From Bifidobacterium bifidum ATCC 29521 = JCM 1255 = DSM 20456 (GTDB taxonomy: Bacteria > Actinomycetota > Actinomycetes > Actinomycetales > Bifidobacteriaceae), in the NCBI RefSeq assembly GCF_001025135.1, contig NZ_AP012323.1, positions 1 to 64,000 on the forward strand: a DNA stretch of 64,000 nucleotides, written 5' to 3'. Both the position numbers and the translations under genes were made by a program. Below the pieces are notes generated by a model, which saw only the letters and a program-made list of their open reading frames with translations, ran no database searches and was not told where the DNA came from. Shown here one piece after another: positions 20,247 to 29,361 of this stretch. Numbering within the stretch: the first letter of the stretch is position 1; every line of letters begins with the position of its first letter.

Positions 20247-20681
20247 ATGATTGATGGTTTCAAGAAGTTCATTTCCCGCGGCAATATGATTGACATGGCG
20301 GTCGGCGTCGTCATGGGCGGTGCGGTCACCGCCGTCGTCAATGCGATCGTCAACCATCTCATCAATCCGCTGATCGCCATGATCTTCGGCAAGCCGAACA
20401 TGGACGGTCTGCTTGCGTTCACGTTCAACGGGGCGACCGTGTCGGTCGGTGCGATTCTGGGCGCATTGCTCAATTTCCTCATCATCGCCGTCGCCGTCTA
20501 CTTCTTCATCCTGGTGCCGATCAACAAGTTCCGTGACATGTCCGATGCGCTGCTGGCGAAGGCGAAGCTCAAGGAAAGTGAGGCCGAGGACGCCGACGAA
20601 GGCAAGGAACCCGAGCCCACCGCCGAGCAGCAGACAATCGCGCTGCTCACCGAAATCCGCGACCAACTGGCCAAAGCCTAA
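20247..20681 (+). CDS. mscL: Large-conductance mechanosensitive channel MscL
   Basis: MscL opens under membrane tension and releases solutes during hypo-osmotic shock. The N-terminal signature GFKKFISRGNMIDMAVGVVM is followed by the first pore helix, an extracellular loop, a second membrane helix (LLNFLIIAVAVYFFILVPI) and a charged C-terminal helix. The length of 144 residues is normal. AGGAGG at 20236-20241 is a full-strength ribosome-binding site for the ATG. Confidence 0.97.
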   Translation: MIDGFKKFISRGNMIDMAVGVVMGGAVTAVVNAIVNHLINPLIAMIFGKPNMDGLLAFTFNGATVSVGAILGALLNFLIIAVAVYFFILVPINKFRDMSDALLAKAKLKESEAEDADEGKEPEPTAEQQTIALLTEIRDQLAKA

Positions 20682-20691
20682 CCAGAACTCG

Positions 20692-20728
20692 CACCACCGC
20701 TGGCGGGGCTATCGGCGAGCCGACTGGG
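20692..20728. repeat. Palindromic GC-rich repeat (CCCCGCTGGCGGGG family), copy 3
   Basis: It reads CCACCGCTGGCGGGGCTATC followed by GGCGAGCCGACTGGG, starting 11 bases after the mscL stop. It could serve as the mscL transcript end as well as being a family member. Confidence 0.65.
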
Positions 20729-20779
20729 CGCCGGCAATCGCATGCTCCTATTCGGCGAACTCGCTGTTTTCCGGGGATA

Positions 20780-20925
20780 ATGCGTCACGCTGCGCGGGTA
20801 CCGTCACCGTGTGCGGGGGCGCACAGCGTGACGGCATTCCGGAACCATTGCAATCACTGGGTTCTTGAAGAATGCGTCACGCTGTGCGGGCGCGCACGGT
20901 GACGGTACCCGCACAGCGTGACGCT
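20780..20925. repeat. Pair of palindromic elements, family B (CGTCACGCTGTGCGG)
   Basis: Two elements of about 50 bases (20780-20836 and 20873-20925) lie in opposite orientation. Each starts and ends with CGTCACGCTG / CAGCGTGACG and carries a third internal copy of the motif next to GGTACCGTCACCGTG. The same family appears as a second pair at 37220-37363. A half-copy of family D follows near 20968. Confidence 0.82.
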
Positions 20926-20998
20926 CTGATGTCGCGAATCGCACCTGATTCCGTTCTCATAGGCGGCGTGCACTTAGGGACGCAACAACGGGTTATGC

Positions 20999-21045
20999 GC
21001 CCCGCGGCCAGGGGTGGCCGACCATGCGACCTTCGACCGCGGGGC
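20999..21045 (-). terminator. Hairpin at the 3' end of the anchored glycosidase gene
   Basis: GCCCCGCGG pairs with CCGCGGGGC around a 29-base loop that can form smaller stems. It begins 11 bases beyond the stop of the gene on the minus strand. The T-run is weak, so it is only a candidate terminator. Confidence 0.5.
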
Positions 21046-21055
21046 ACGCGCTCCG

Positions 21056-24000
21056 TCAGCTCCGCTTACGACGGAATGTGGCGATGAGACCGCCTCCGAT
21101 GGCGAGCATTGCGGTACAGGTCAGCGCGACCAGGACGCTGGCACCAGTATGCGACAACTTTGTTTTGCCGTTGTCTGCCTGTTGCCCATTTGTCTTGTCA
21201 TCCGGCTTCTGGTGGGCTGCTTGATCCGTCTTCTCGTCTGGTGCCGGCTTGGGGGCAGGTTCCGGCGTGGGCTCGGGGCCCGGCGAGGGATCAGGCTCAG
21301 GCTCCGGAGTCTCCCCACCTTCCTTCGCCTGCACGACGACCGTAAAGGTCTTGGAGGTAGTGGCTCCCTGACTGTCGGTGATGGTGATAGTGACGTGATA
21401 GGTTCCCGGAGTATCGGGATCCACATCATCGGCGGTCACATTCGCCGCAGCGAGCGGCATGTCGCCATCCTCCGCGTCGTGCGCGGTCACGCCGTCAAGC
21501 GGATCAAAAGCGTCACCGACCGTAATGGTCCGGTCACTGGCGGTGATGACGGGTGCCGCGTTGATCGTTCCGGCAGCACGCGGCCGAATCTTCAGCGTCG
21601 TCAACGAATGCGGCGTGACGGTGACCGTCGGCGTCGCCGCATCGAACGTGACGCTGCTGTCAACGGGAGTCACATTATCTTGGTTTTCCAACGTGTTCTC
21701 TGCGTTGATTGCTGCGTCCATGGTCTGCACATCCGCGACTCGGCCAGACAGATCCTGCCCGAAATTCAACTTCAGCGTGCGGCCGAGCGCGCGATCCAGA
21801 TTGACGATGATCACGCGCAGATTGCCATCATCATCCTTGGAAACCAAAGCAGACAGAGCCGTTGCGCCATTGCCCAACGTGGGCGTCGAGCCGAGCGTCG
21901 AAGTCAGCACGCTGTCGCCGATGCCGTTGCCGAGCATCTGCAGGGCATACGCGCTCGGCGTCAGGAAGAACCCAAACCGCCCCTCGCCTGTCACCGTGCT
22001 TGCGCCGTCTTCCGGCACGGCCTGAATAACCGCCTGCTGGGTCGGGCCGAGCGAGTCGGCGCCGCTGCTGTACCAGTCGATCAGGCAGTGCTTCTGAATA
22101 TAGGGGCTGCCAAGCCGAACATATTCCAGCGCGACCTTGGCGATGTACAGCGCGTGCGATTGCGACCGGACCAGCGCGCTGGTATCGCGGAAAATGCCGT
22201 ATTCGCTGATGACCGGCACCTTGCCTGCCGGCATGAGTCTCACATACTCCTTGACGCGGTTGACGCCCGCCGTCTCGGCCTTCTTCATCGCGTCGTCGTA
22301 CCATGCGCCCGCGGTGGCTCCCGTGGGGGTGCCGGAATAAGGGTGGATGGTCATGCCGTCGTACCACTGGTTCGCGTTCAGGTTCGCCATGCGGGTGATG
22401 AACCCTGTGGACTCGTAGCTGGTGTACACGTTCGCCGTGTGCCGTGTGCCGTCCGTGCGCTGTTCGGCCGTGTTGATCTGGTCGGTGGTGTTCTTGATGG
22501 CCTTCGATATCTTGACGAACCCGTCGCGGTCAACGGTGTAGCTGACATAAACCTGCTGTCCTTTGGCCGGAATCGCACCATGCACGCCGTCTCCGAACCT
22601 CAGCGCGCCCGTGCTGTAATCGACCTGCACGACTTTGTCGCCGGCACCGGCGGTCTCCAAGTCGTCCACGATGCGCCACTGTTCGTTCGACTGGTCGTTG
22701 CCGACCCATACGCTGACGCTGCCCTTGTTGACGGCCACGAACGACGGGTCGTCGACGATCGCGCCATCGTCGCCGTTCATTTTCGGGTTGACGTTGGCGT
22801 AGCGCATGTAACGGGTCAGACCGGCCTTGCCGTCGCTGACCGACGCTGCCTTGTTCCAATCCTCCAGGCTCACGGCGTACTGCTTGGTGAAGCTCGCTGT
22901 GCCGCCCTCCGTGTACGCCTGCTCGCTGCCGCCGCTCACCGCGGTGGTCCAGTAGCCCTGCGAGGCGGTGCCGTCGGAGTTGGCCCATGCTTGGTTCATT
23001 TCGTTGCCGATTTCGAAATAGCGCACGTTGTACGGCTGCGGGTGTCCGTTGTCTGCGCGCACCTTCGCCCAGTCGATGCCGCCGTTGGGATTGGTGCCGA
23101 CCTGCGCGTTCAGATATTCGATCAGATCCGCCGCGTCCTGTGCGTTGCCGCGGCCGAGGCTGTACACATAGACGATTTCTGAATCGACCTCGTCCGCGAA
23201 CGTCGCGATTTCACCGATGCCGAAATTCGGTTCGATGCCGCCCTGACCGGGGTTGTTGTAGAAGCCGTGCACCTGCTTGAGCCGTTGGGCGCGCGGACCG
23301 ATGGTGGTCTTCCAGTTGAACAGGTTGGAAATCGTGCCTCCGGGGTAGCGAATCGAGCCGAATCCGACCTGCTTGTACAGTGCGGTGAAGTCGTCTTTCA
23401 CACGCATCGTATCGGGGTCGAAACTGCCGTACCCGTTGAAGGCGTACCGATGATTGACGCCGAAGATGGAAGCGCTGTCGACCGTGCGCTCCACGGTGCT
23501 GGGGTCGGCCGTGAGCGTGATCGGTACATGCGCCTGATACGCGGTGATGGCCGTCTGGAGCGCCGTGCCCGCGGCATTCATCGCCGTCATCCGCGCGGCG
23601 GCGCTGCCGGAGGTGTTGTCCATGGCGTTGACCGCGTTGCGTTTTGCCGTGGCGAGTGCTTGCGCCTGCGCCGACGCGGCGTCGACCTCTCCCGCGGCCA
23701 GCAGCGCGTCGGCCTGCGAGACCAGTGTGCCGAGTTGTTTTCTGGCAAGGGCCGTGCCCTGCTCGGCGTAAATCGCAGCTGCTTGGTCGTCGGTAAGCGT
23801 GGCATCATATACGCGGATGTCGTCCACGTCGCCCTTCATCGAATGCGGGTCCATGGTGCCGATGTTCTTGTGCGAGCCGACCAGCAGCGCGGTGACGGCG
23901 TTGACGGCCGAGGTTCCCATGTTCTTTTCGCTGTCGAGCGCGCCGTTGACATAGAACTTGACCTTGCGGCTCGTCTGGTCGAAGGAAACGGCGATATGCT

Positions 24001-24553
24001 GCCATCCGCCGCGTGCCACCGTATTGTTGCTGAGAACGTCGGTCGCGTTGACATACGTGTGGTACTGGTTGGACGGGCGCAGCGTAAGCAGGGAGCGGCC
24101 GGCGCCATCCTGCTGCAACAGCACCGCAGGCTTGTCGCCTGTCGGGTCGAGCGTCGTATCGTACCGGTACCACATCGCGAATGACGCGTTGCCGGCTCCG
24201 GTGTTGACGTACTGGTTGATTTTCATGTAGCTGGACGCGCCCGCGCCGAAGTGCAGTACGTTGCCGAATACGCCGGCGGGGTCGGCGATGATGGAGATGT
24301 CGTCGCCGATGAGTTGGGCCGTTGCGCTGCTGGAGCCGCCGTTGTTGGCCGCTTCGCGGTCGCCGGCCGCGGTGTTCTCGAAGTTCCATGCGCCTCGAAG
24401 GTTTGCGGACGCGGTGGTTGCTGGTGCGGTGGCGTCGGCGTCGGCCGCATAGGCTGCGGCTCCCGGCGACAGCGCCATCGCTGCTGTGGCGATGGCCGCC
24501 ATGATTGAGCGCCAGGGCTTGCCGCTCCGACGGTGTGATGTGATATGCGTCAT
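21056..24553 (-). CDS. Cell-wall-anchored GH51-like alpha-L-arabinofuranosidase with LamG domain
   Basis: This is a secreted multidomain glycosidase of 1165 residues. In order it has a signal peptide ending near AAAYAADA (about residue 37), a LamG/concanavalin-like domain (about 50-260), a helical linker (265-345), a clan GH-A TIM barrel with RYPGGT near 401, the acid/base in YFEIGNEMNQ near 517 and the nucleophile in VISEYG near 781. Then follow a beta-sandwich, an Ig-like domain (about 1004-1085), a Pro/Glu-rich wall-spanning region, the sorting motif LSHTG near 1132, a membrane helix and RRKRS. The GH51 assignment rests on motif spacing, so GH30/39-type relatives are not excluded. AGAGAG stands before the ATG; an upstream in-frame extension to 24706 lacks a signal. 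Confidence 0.85.
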   Translation of the reverse strand: MTHITSHRRSGKPWRSIMAAIATAAMALSPGAAAYAADADATAPATTASANLRGAWNFENTAAGDREAANNGGSSSATAQLIGDDISIIADPAGVFGNVLHFGAGASSYMKINQYVNTGAGNASFAMWYRYDTTLDPTGDKPAVLLQQDGAGRSLLTLRPSNQYHTYVNATDVLSNNTVARGGWQHIAVSFDQTSRKVKFYVNGALDSEKNMGTSAVNAVTALLVGSHKNIGTMDPHSMKGDVDDIRVYDATLTDDQAAAIYAEQGTALARKQLGTLVSQADALLAAGEVDAASAQAQALATAKRNAVNAMDNTSGSAAARMTAMNAAGTALQTAITAYQAHVPITLTADPSTVERTVDSASIFGVNHRYAFNGYGSFDPDTMRVKDDFTALYKQVGFGSIRYPGGTISNLFNWKTTIGPRAQRLKQVHGFYNNPGQGGIEPNFGIGEIATFADEVDSEIVYVYSLGRGNAQDAADLIEYLNAQVGTNPNGGIDWAKVRADNGHPQPYNVRYFEIGNEMNQAWANSDGTASQGYWTTAVSGGSEQAYTEGGTASFTKQYAVSLEDWNKAASVSDGKAGLTRYMRYANVNPKMNGDDGAIVDDPSFVAVNKGSVSVWVGNDQSNEQWRIVDDLETAGAGDKVVQVDYSTGALRFGDGVHGAIPAKGQQVYVSYTVDRDGFVKISKAIKNTTDQINTAEQRTDGTRHTANVYTSYESTGFITRMANLNANQWYDGMTIHPYSGTPTGATAGAWYDDAMKKAETAGVNRVKEYVRLMPAGKVPVISEYGIFRDTSALVRSQSHALYIAKVALEYVRLGSPYIQKHCLIDWYSSGADSLGPTQQAVIQAVPEDGASTVTGEGRFGFFLTPSAYALQMLGNGIGDSVLTSTLGSTPTLGNGATALSALVSKDDDGNLRVIIVNLDRALGRTLKLNFGQDLSGRVADVQTMDAAINAENTLENQDNVTPVDSSVTFDAATPTVTVTPHSLTTLKIRPRAAGTINAAPVITASDRTITVGDAFDPLDGVTAHDAEDGDMPLAAANVTADDVDPDTPGTYHVTITITDSQGATTSKTFTVVVQAKEGGETPEPEPDPSPGPEPTPEPAPKPAPDEKTDQAAHQKPDDKTNGQQADNGKTKLSHTGASVLVALTCTAMLAIGGGLIATFRRKRS

Positions 24554-24687
24554 TACATGCTCTCTGCTTCTGTTTCGGGGATCACTGCCATGTGATCGTT
24601 GGGGTGAGCCTTGCCTCTGTGTGAAGGTCTGCTCAATTCTATCATGCGATTCCGTGATGCAAGTAACGGCGGGGCGCTGAACCGGTG

Positions 24688-24699
24688 AGAGCCGGCTCT
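24688..24699. promoter_or_regulatory. Candidate operator upstream of the anchored glycosidase
   Basis: AGAGCCGGCTCT is a perfect 12-bp palindrome with a central CCGG, 135 bases before the glycosidase start. The centre fits LacI-type sites, but the flanks do not match the other two operators in this window. Confidence 0.3.
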
Positions 24700-24775
24700 G
24701 TGCCATCCGCGTGCCATTAGCCCTGACGATTTTGGCTGATTCGAGATGGAAACGAGCAGAAAATGCAAATAGAAA

Positions 24776-24806
24776 AACCCTCAGAATCAGCTTGATTCTA
24801 AGGGTT
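24776..24806 (-). terminator. Terminator of the tRNA-Ile/tRNA-Ala transcript
   Basis: The 14-base arms AACCCTCAGAATCA and TGATTCTAAGGGTT pair with one mismatch around a 3-base loop. On the minus strand the stem is followed by TTTTTCTATTT. It starts eight bases after the tRNA-Ala 3' end. Confidence 0.88.
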
Positions 24807-24813
24807 CTGAGAG

Positions 24814-24886
24814 TGGAGCTAGCCGGGTTCGAACCGGCGACCCTCTGCTTGCAAAGCAGATGCGCTACCAGCTGCGCTATAGCCCC
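24814..24886 (-). tRNA. tRNA-Ala (anticodon UGC)
   Basis: The minus strand folds as a 73-base cloverleaf: acceptor GGGGCTA with TAGCTCC, D-arm GCGCAGCTGGTAGCGC, anticodon loop with TGC in CTGCTTTGCAAGCAG, and T-arm GCCGGTTCGAACCCGGC. The encoded gene ends at the discriminator A, so CCA is not encoded. Confidence 0.97.
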
Positions 24887-24956
24887 GTGATTCCGCCGTT
24901 GCGGCGTTGTCAGTGAGAAAAAAAGAGCGGCTGAAGTAGCCGCTGCAATTTTCCTG

Positions 24957-25030
24957 TGGGCCCGGGAGGACTTGAACCTCCGACCTCATCCTTATCAGGG
25001 ATGCGCTCTAACCACCTGAGCTACGGGCCC
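24957..25030 (-). tRNA. tRNA-Ile (anticodon GAU)
   Basis: The minus strand forms a 74-base cloverleaf with acceptor GGGCCCG/CGGGCCC, D-arm GCTCAGGTGGTTAGAGC, anticodon GAT in CATCCCTGATAAGGATG, and T-arm GGAGGTTCAAGTCCTCC. It is transcribed ahead of tRNA-Ala. The Ile-Ala pair is the one usually seen in rRNA spacers, but no rRNA is present here. Confidence 0.97.
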
Positions 25031-25062
25031 GATCCATACACTTCAAAAGCGCACGATGAACT

Positions 25063-25090
25063 AGAATACCAGAATTGCCGTATGTGTCAA
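25063..25090 (-). promoter_or_regulatory. Promoter of the tRNA pair
   Basis: On the minus strand a consensus -35 TTGACA (25085-25090) and a -10 TATTCT (25063-25068) are separated by 16 bases. The -10 ends 32 bases before the tRNA-Ile 5' end, a fitting distance for a short leader. Confidence 0.75.
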
Positions 25091-25304
25091 ATCCAGTCGG
25101 TTTTTTGTGGCTTTCGGCGTGTCGTTCTCGTCGTTGTGTGTCTTCACATGGCTTCCTGCGCCGACAATCGCGGGTGCGCCGATAAGGGACATGGGTTACT
25201 GTAGGTGATGGCTATGGTGATGTCTGGCGCATCGGCGGCCAGACCGACTTCCTGCGACGAAAGGGTGTACAGTGCAGTATCGATACTGTTGTGGCGATGA
25301 AGAC

Positions 25305-27641
25305 ATGTCATTCGATCTCATTCCGGAACCGCAATCCGTGACATTGAACGGGGAGGCTGCCGATTCGGATGATGCCGGAGCTCCGGTACCCGTCGCGTTG
25401 CCGCTCGTAGGCCGCATCTCGGAAGATCGCGACATCGATGACATCGCCGGCGTTTTCCCGACCCAGCTTGCCGATGATATCGAAGCGGCGACGGGCCTGC
25501 GCTGGGACATCGCCAGCGATGTCATGGTGGCCGGACTGCCCGCGCCAAATGCCGCGACTGCGCACCCGGTTCCGCCCCACGCTTCATGCTGGAAGTCGTT
25601 TATCACATTGAGACTCGACCCCTCATCCCTGGAGCCGCAGGAATACCGCCTGACCATCGCACGCTCCGGCATAGACGTCGTCGGCGGCGATACGGAAGGC
25701 GTGCGCAACGGCGTGCAGACCCTTCGCCAGATCATCCGTCAGTGCGCACCGGCGCTGCCTCGACTCGTCATCGCGGACAAACCGGCGTACAAGGTCCGCG
25801 GCTACTATCTCGACGCCACGCGCGGCCGCGTCCCCACGCTCGACTGGCTGAAAACATGGGCCGACCGGCTGTGCCTGTACAAGTACAACCAGCTTCAGCT
25901 ATACATCGAGCACACGTTCATGTTCGACGATCTGAGCGAGACTTGGCGCGGCACCAGCCCGCTCAAGCCCGCCGACATCATCGCGTTCGACGAATACTGC
26001 GCGCGGCTCGGCATCGAGCTGGTGCCGTCGGTCTCGACTTTCGGACACCAGTACATGGCGATGCGCACGCGCGAGCTGCGCCATCTCGGCGAGTTTCCCG
26101 AGGACGCCGACCGTCAGTACGGTTTCGTGGAGCGGCAGCGTCACCACACGCTCAACATCACCGAACCGGAGTCCCTCGCGTTCTCGTTCAAGCTGATCGA
26201 TGCTTACATGCAGCTGTTCCGCACACGCAAGTTCAACATCTGCGGCGATGAGACGTTCGATTTGGGTCGCGGCCGTTCCAAGCCCGAAGCCGAACGCCGC
26301 GGCGTGGCCGCGATGTACGCCGACTTCGTATCGCAGCTGTGCCGTCACTTGTCTGAGCGTGGCCGCGAGCCGATGTGCTGGGGTGACATCGCTGTGGAGA
26401 TGCCGCAGATCCTCGGCCTGTTGCCGGATAACGTCACGCTGCTCAACTGGTTGTACGCGCCGGGCATCGGCGAAGACAAGGTACGCCTCGTCGCGCAGGC
26501 CGGGGCCCCGCAGTACGTGTGCTCGGCGGTATGGTGCTGGAATGCGCTGCTGCCGCGCCTCGACGACTCGTGGAACAACATCTCCCGACTCGCGCGCTAC
26601 GGCGTGAAGTACGGTGCGGTCGGGTACCTGGTGACCGACTGGGGTGATTACGGGCATGTCAACGATCCGCGCATGGCGGTTTCCGGCATGATATTCGGCG
26701 CGCAGTGCGCGTGGAATCCGATGGCTCATATCCAGGGTGAGGCCGGGTGCGGCGACGGCGAAGAAGGCTCTGCTGCCGGTTATGCCGATGCCGCCGCCGA
26801 TGCCGTCCGTGAGAACAAGGCCGCCGCGGACGGGGATTCCCCGGCACCGCTCCCGTCGAGCTCGGAAAGCGACGATTACACCGGTGGCGCGGCCGACGCG
26901 ATTGCGGGCGCGCCGGCCGGCGGCGATGGGTCGTGTGCCGAGATGTGCCGTCGCGTGGCCGAGGTCGAATACGGCGACCGTTCGGGCGGCATAGTCGAGG
27001 CACTGCGAGATGCCGCCTGTCGTGTGGCGTTCAGCTGGGATGACATGGTCTGGTACTGCGAGCTGGATGAAGGCGACGGACGGATGAATCGCGATGCCGC
27101 ATCGGCGATGCATCTCGGCGTGCATGGGTTCAGCGGGGAATACGGGCGGGAGTGGGAGGCCCGACTGCTGGGCAGTACCGATCTTGATGAGGCTCGGCGC
27201 ACGATGCTGCAAGGGCTGTCGCCGCATATCGTCCGCGCGGCCGAGGCGAACGAGGCGCTGCTGTGCGACGCCATGCGACTCGGCGCCGCCGCCGGTCGCG
27301 CATCGCGTTTGGGTGCGGCTCGGCGTGATGTGCCGGCGATGCTGGCCGCCATCGAGGGGCAGCGCTGGTTCAACTTGGTCGGCTTGTGCCTTGCGCGGCG
27401 GCATGACGTCATCACGGTCGATGCCGGCGATATCGCCCGCGCGTCGGCCGGGTTGATCGAACCGGACGCAGGCTCTTCCGCAGGGCCGGAAGCCGTGCAG
27501 TATGTCTCGATTCGAGTGGCACGTGGTCTGGAGCGCTGGTTCGAGACCTACTGCGACTTGTGGCGTTCTGTCAGCGCGGAATCGGAATTGGCCCGCATCG
27601 CCTCCATCGTGTGGCGCTGTGCCGACGCCCTGCGTTCATAA
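25305..27641 (+). CDS. Cytoplasmic GH20 beta-N-acetylhexosaminidase
   Basis: The enzyme should remove terminal beta-linked GlcNAc or GalNAc by substrate-assisted catalysis. The N-terminal domain opens with LIPEPQSVTLNG. The TIM barrel follows, with VRGYYLDATRGRVPTLDW, YIEHTFMF and the catalytic Asp-Glu pair in NICGDETFDLGRG near residue 320. There is no signal peptide, so it acts on imported substrates. A low-complexity Ala/Gly/Asp insert lies at about residues 480-545. I prefer ATG 25305, where the family sequence starts; an in-frame GTG at 25272 behind GAAAGGG is an alternative. A terminator follows at 27746. Confidence 0.88.
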   Translation: MSFDLIPEPQSVTLNGEAADSDDAGAPVPVALPLVGRISEDRDIDDIAGVFPTQLADDIEAATGLRWDIASDVMVAGLPAPNAATAHPVPPHASCWKSFITLRLDPSSLEPQEYRLTIARSGIDVVGGDTEGVRNGVQTLRQIIRQCAPALPRLVIADKPAYKVRGYYLDATRGRVPTLDWLKTWADRLCLYKYNQLQLYIEHTFMFDDLSETWRGTSPLKPADIIAFDEYCARLGIELVPSVSTFGHQYMAMRTRELRHLGEFPEDADRQYGFVERQRHHTLNITEPESLAFSFKLIDAYMQLFRTRKFNICGDETFDLGRGRSKPEAERRGVAAMYADFVSQLCRHLSERGREPMCWGDIAVEMPQILGLLPDNVTLLNWLYAPGIGEDKVRLVAQAGAPQYVCSAVWCWNALLPRLDDSWNNISRLARYGVKYGAVGYLVTDWGDYGHVNDPRMAVSGMIFGAQCAWNPMAHIQGEAGCGDGEEGSAAGYADAAADAVRENKAAADGDSPAPLPSSSESDDYTGGAADAIAGAPAGGDGSCAEMCRRVAEVEYGDRSGGIVEALRDAACRVAFSWDDMVWYCELDEGDGRMNRDAASAMHLGVHGFSGEYGREWEARLLGSTDLDEARRTMLQGLSPHIVRAAEANEALLCDAMRLGAAAGRASRLGAARRDVPAMLAAIEGQRWFNLVGLCLARRHDVITVDAGDIARASAGLIEPDAGSSAGPEAVQYVSIRVARGLERWFETYCDLWRSVSAESELARIASIVWRCADALRS

Positions 27642-27745
27642 GCTCAAGCGCACATCAGAGGCGGGGCGTCGCGCGGTAGCGGCATGAGCCGGTCGTTGTT
27701 GCCGTGCCGGCGCTCGCTGGCTGAGACGGCGCGAACATGCGATCC

Positions 27746-27775
27746 ATGCCGGGTCTCATATGTGAGATCCGGCAT
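27746..27775 (+). terminator. Terminator after the GH20 gene
   Basis: ATGCCGGGTCTCA pairs with TGAGATCCGGCAT with one mismatch around a four-base loop, followed by TTCGTTGT. It lies 105 bases after the GH20 stop. Confidence 0.75.
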
Positions 27776-27848
27776 TTCGTTGTGCCGCAAGGCGTCGCCG
27801 CCTCGTGCAGTGGCGTTTTTCAGGCTCTGACAGACGAGCTTGCCGGGT

Positions 27849-28052
27849 ATTTGCGCTTCAAGGGGGTGATTTTCGGTCTCCGGAACATCTATCTGCATTC
27901 CAAGGGGTTGCGGCACAGAGGCATCCGAGGTATATGAGCCATTCACTTATTGGAATGACGCGGTTCTAGCAGTGTTCCTACTTGGTCACCAACCCCTTGA
28001 AACGTAGATAGATGTTCGGGAAGTCGAAATCACCCCCTCGAAATGCAGATAG
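27849..28052. repeat. Double-arm palindrome, family C, locus 1
   Basis: Two arms of about 63 bases (27849-27910 and 27989-28052) are inverted copies. Each arm itself contains the motif GAAACGTAGATAG/GAAATGCAGATAG next to AACCCCTTG/ACCCCCTCG twice, spaced about 35 bases. A second locus with the same order and a related centre lies at 53050-53255. The whole would fold into a long stem as RNA. No coding sense is apparent. Confidence 0.85.
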
Positions 28053-28112
28053 CCGTGTAATCCACGCCTTTCGCGCAATATTCGTGCCGCTCAGGGCACC
28101 GACATCGAGTTT

Positions 28113-29165
28113 TCAGCTCTCGTCGTCGGGCAGCGCCATGTCGCTGGAGCCGAATCGCGGCCCGCTGGTCGATTCGCGCTGCACTAGCTGCGGCGGATAC
28201 GCGGTGTGCGCCGGAAGCCAGTGTTTGCTGCTGGCACTGACGCTGATGAGTCGCAGCGCTTCATGGGCGATGAGCCGGCACGGCGGGAGAATCGACGAGA
28301 GCGGCGGGTCGGCGATGGCCGCCGCGGGGGAGTCGCCCGACCCAATGACCTTGACCTCGTCCGGCACACGGATTCCCAGTTGGTTCAGCGCCATCAGCGC
28401 TCCGATCGCCACATCGTCGGTGGCGCAGATGAGCGCGTTCGGGCGGTTGCCCTTGTCCCCGAACAGTCTCATAACGTCGTGATACCCGCGCTTCGCGGAA
28501 TTGTCGCCGAACGTGGTCCAACCCGGTTCGGTCATCAGGTTCATGACCCTCGTTGACGTCTGCAACGTGGCGAACAGCTCGGCGGCGCTGGCGGAGTTGA
28601 CGTTGCCGCTGAGGAATGCGATGGAGTCGGCGTTGTACTCGGCAAGGTGCGAAAGCATCAGCTTCATGGAGGCGCTTTCGTCGACGCCAACCCAGTTCAC
28701 GTGGAAGGACGTGGAGTGGCCGAACGCCTGAACCAGCGAGGTCATGCCGACGTAGTCATCCAGGAACGCTGCGGTGTTGGCGTCTTGCGGCGGCATGACC
28801 ACCAGCCCGTCGACCCGGCGGGCGAGCATGGCTTCGATGCGTTCCGCCTGGGTTCGCTGGTCGTCGCCGAGGCCCAGCAGCAGCTGGCGTCCCGAGCGGT
28901 TGACTTCGGGCTCCAACTCCGCGAGCAGTCGGGCTGCCAGAGGGTCGGTCGGGCCGGGCATGATGAGGCCGATGGTATTGGTCGTGTCGCTGCGCAGTGC
29001 GCTGGCGGCGGAGTTGGCCTGATAGTTGAGCTGTTCCGCCACGTCCCGCACGCGTTTCGCGATGTTGTCGTCTTTGGTGCGGCGCCCTGAAAGAACGCGG
29101 GAGACAGTGGCTTTGGATACGCGCGCCAATGCGGCGACGTCGGTGATGGAACTCGTTGAGCTCAT
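28113..29165 (-). CDS. LacI-family transcriptional regulator, divergent from the PTS genes
   Basis: This is a 350-residue LacI-type regulator. The helix-turn-helix is ITDVAALARVSKATVSRVLS at the very N-terminus, with the hinge LNYQANSAASALRS. The ligand domain contains IGLIMPGPTDPLAARLLAEL, VDGLVVMPPQ and ICATDDVAIGALMALNQLGI. The C-terminal 20 residues (SGPRFGSSDMALPDDES) extend past the usual end. GAGGTGA precedes the ATG. It is divergently placed from the ascorbate-type PTS, with an operator-like site in the gap, so it most likely controls that operon. Confidence 0.93.
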   Translation of the reverse strand: MSSTSSITDVAALARVSKATVSRVLSGRRTKDDNIAKRVRDVAEQLNYQANSAASALRSDTTNTIGLIMPGPTDPLAARLLAELEPEVNRSGRQLLLGLGDDQRTQAERIEAMLARRVDGLVVMPPQDANTAAFLDDYVGMTSLVQAFGHSTSFHVNWVGVDESASMKLMLSHLAEYNADSIAFLSGNVNSASAAELFATLQTSTRVMNLMTEPGWTTFGDNSAKRGYHDVMRLFGDKGNRPNALICATDDVAIGALMALNQLGIRVPDEVKVIGSGDSPAAAIADPPLSSILPPCRLIAHEALRLISVSASSKHWLPAHTAYPPQLVQRESTSGPRFGSSDMALPDDES

Positions 29166-29361
29166 CGTTCATCACCTCGGATTGTCTGCTTCGATTACTT
29201 CTGCCGGGCACCGCGTCGCTGCCCGTTGTATATAGGATACATGAACGCACATTGCGCTTATTGGTCGCCGCGATGCCGTATGGACGTGATTGTTGCCAAT
29301 GTTTCCAGTGGACAGACGTAATGGTTTCTGTATAGATCATACCATTTCATTACAAAATTGA

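Noticed and set aside
24814-25030. tRNA pair as an integration site for a mobile element
   Set aside because: I searched by eye for a repeated tRNA 3' end and for an integrase gene nearby and saw neither.
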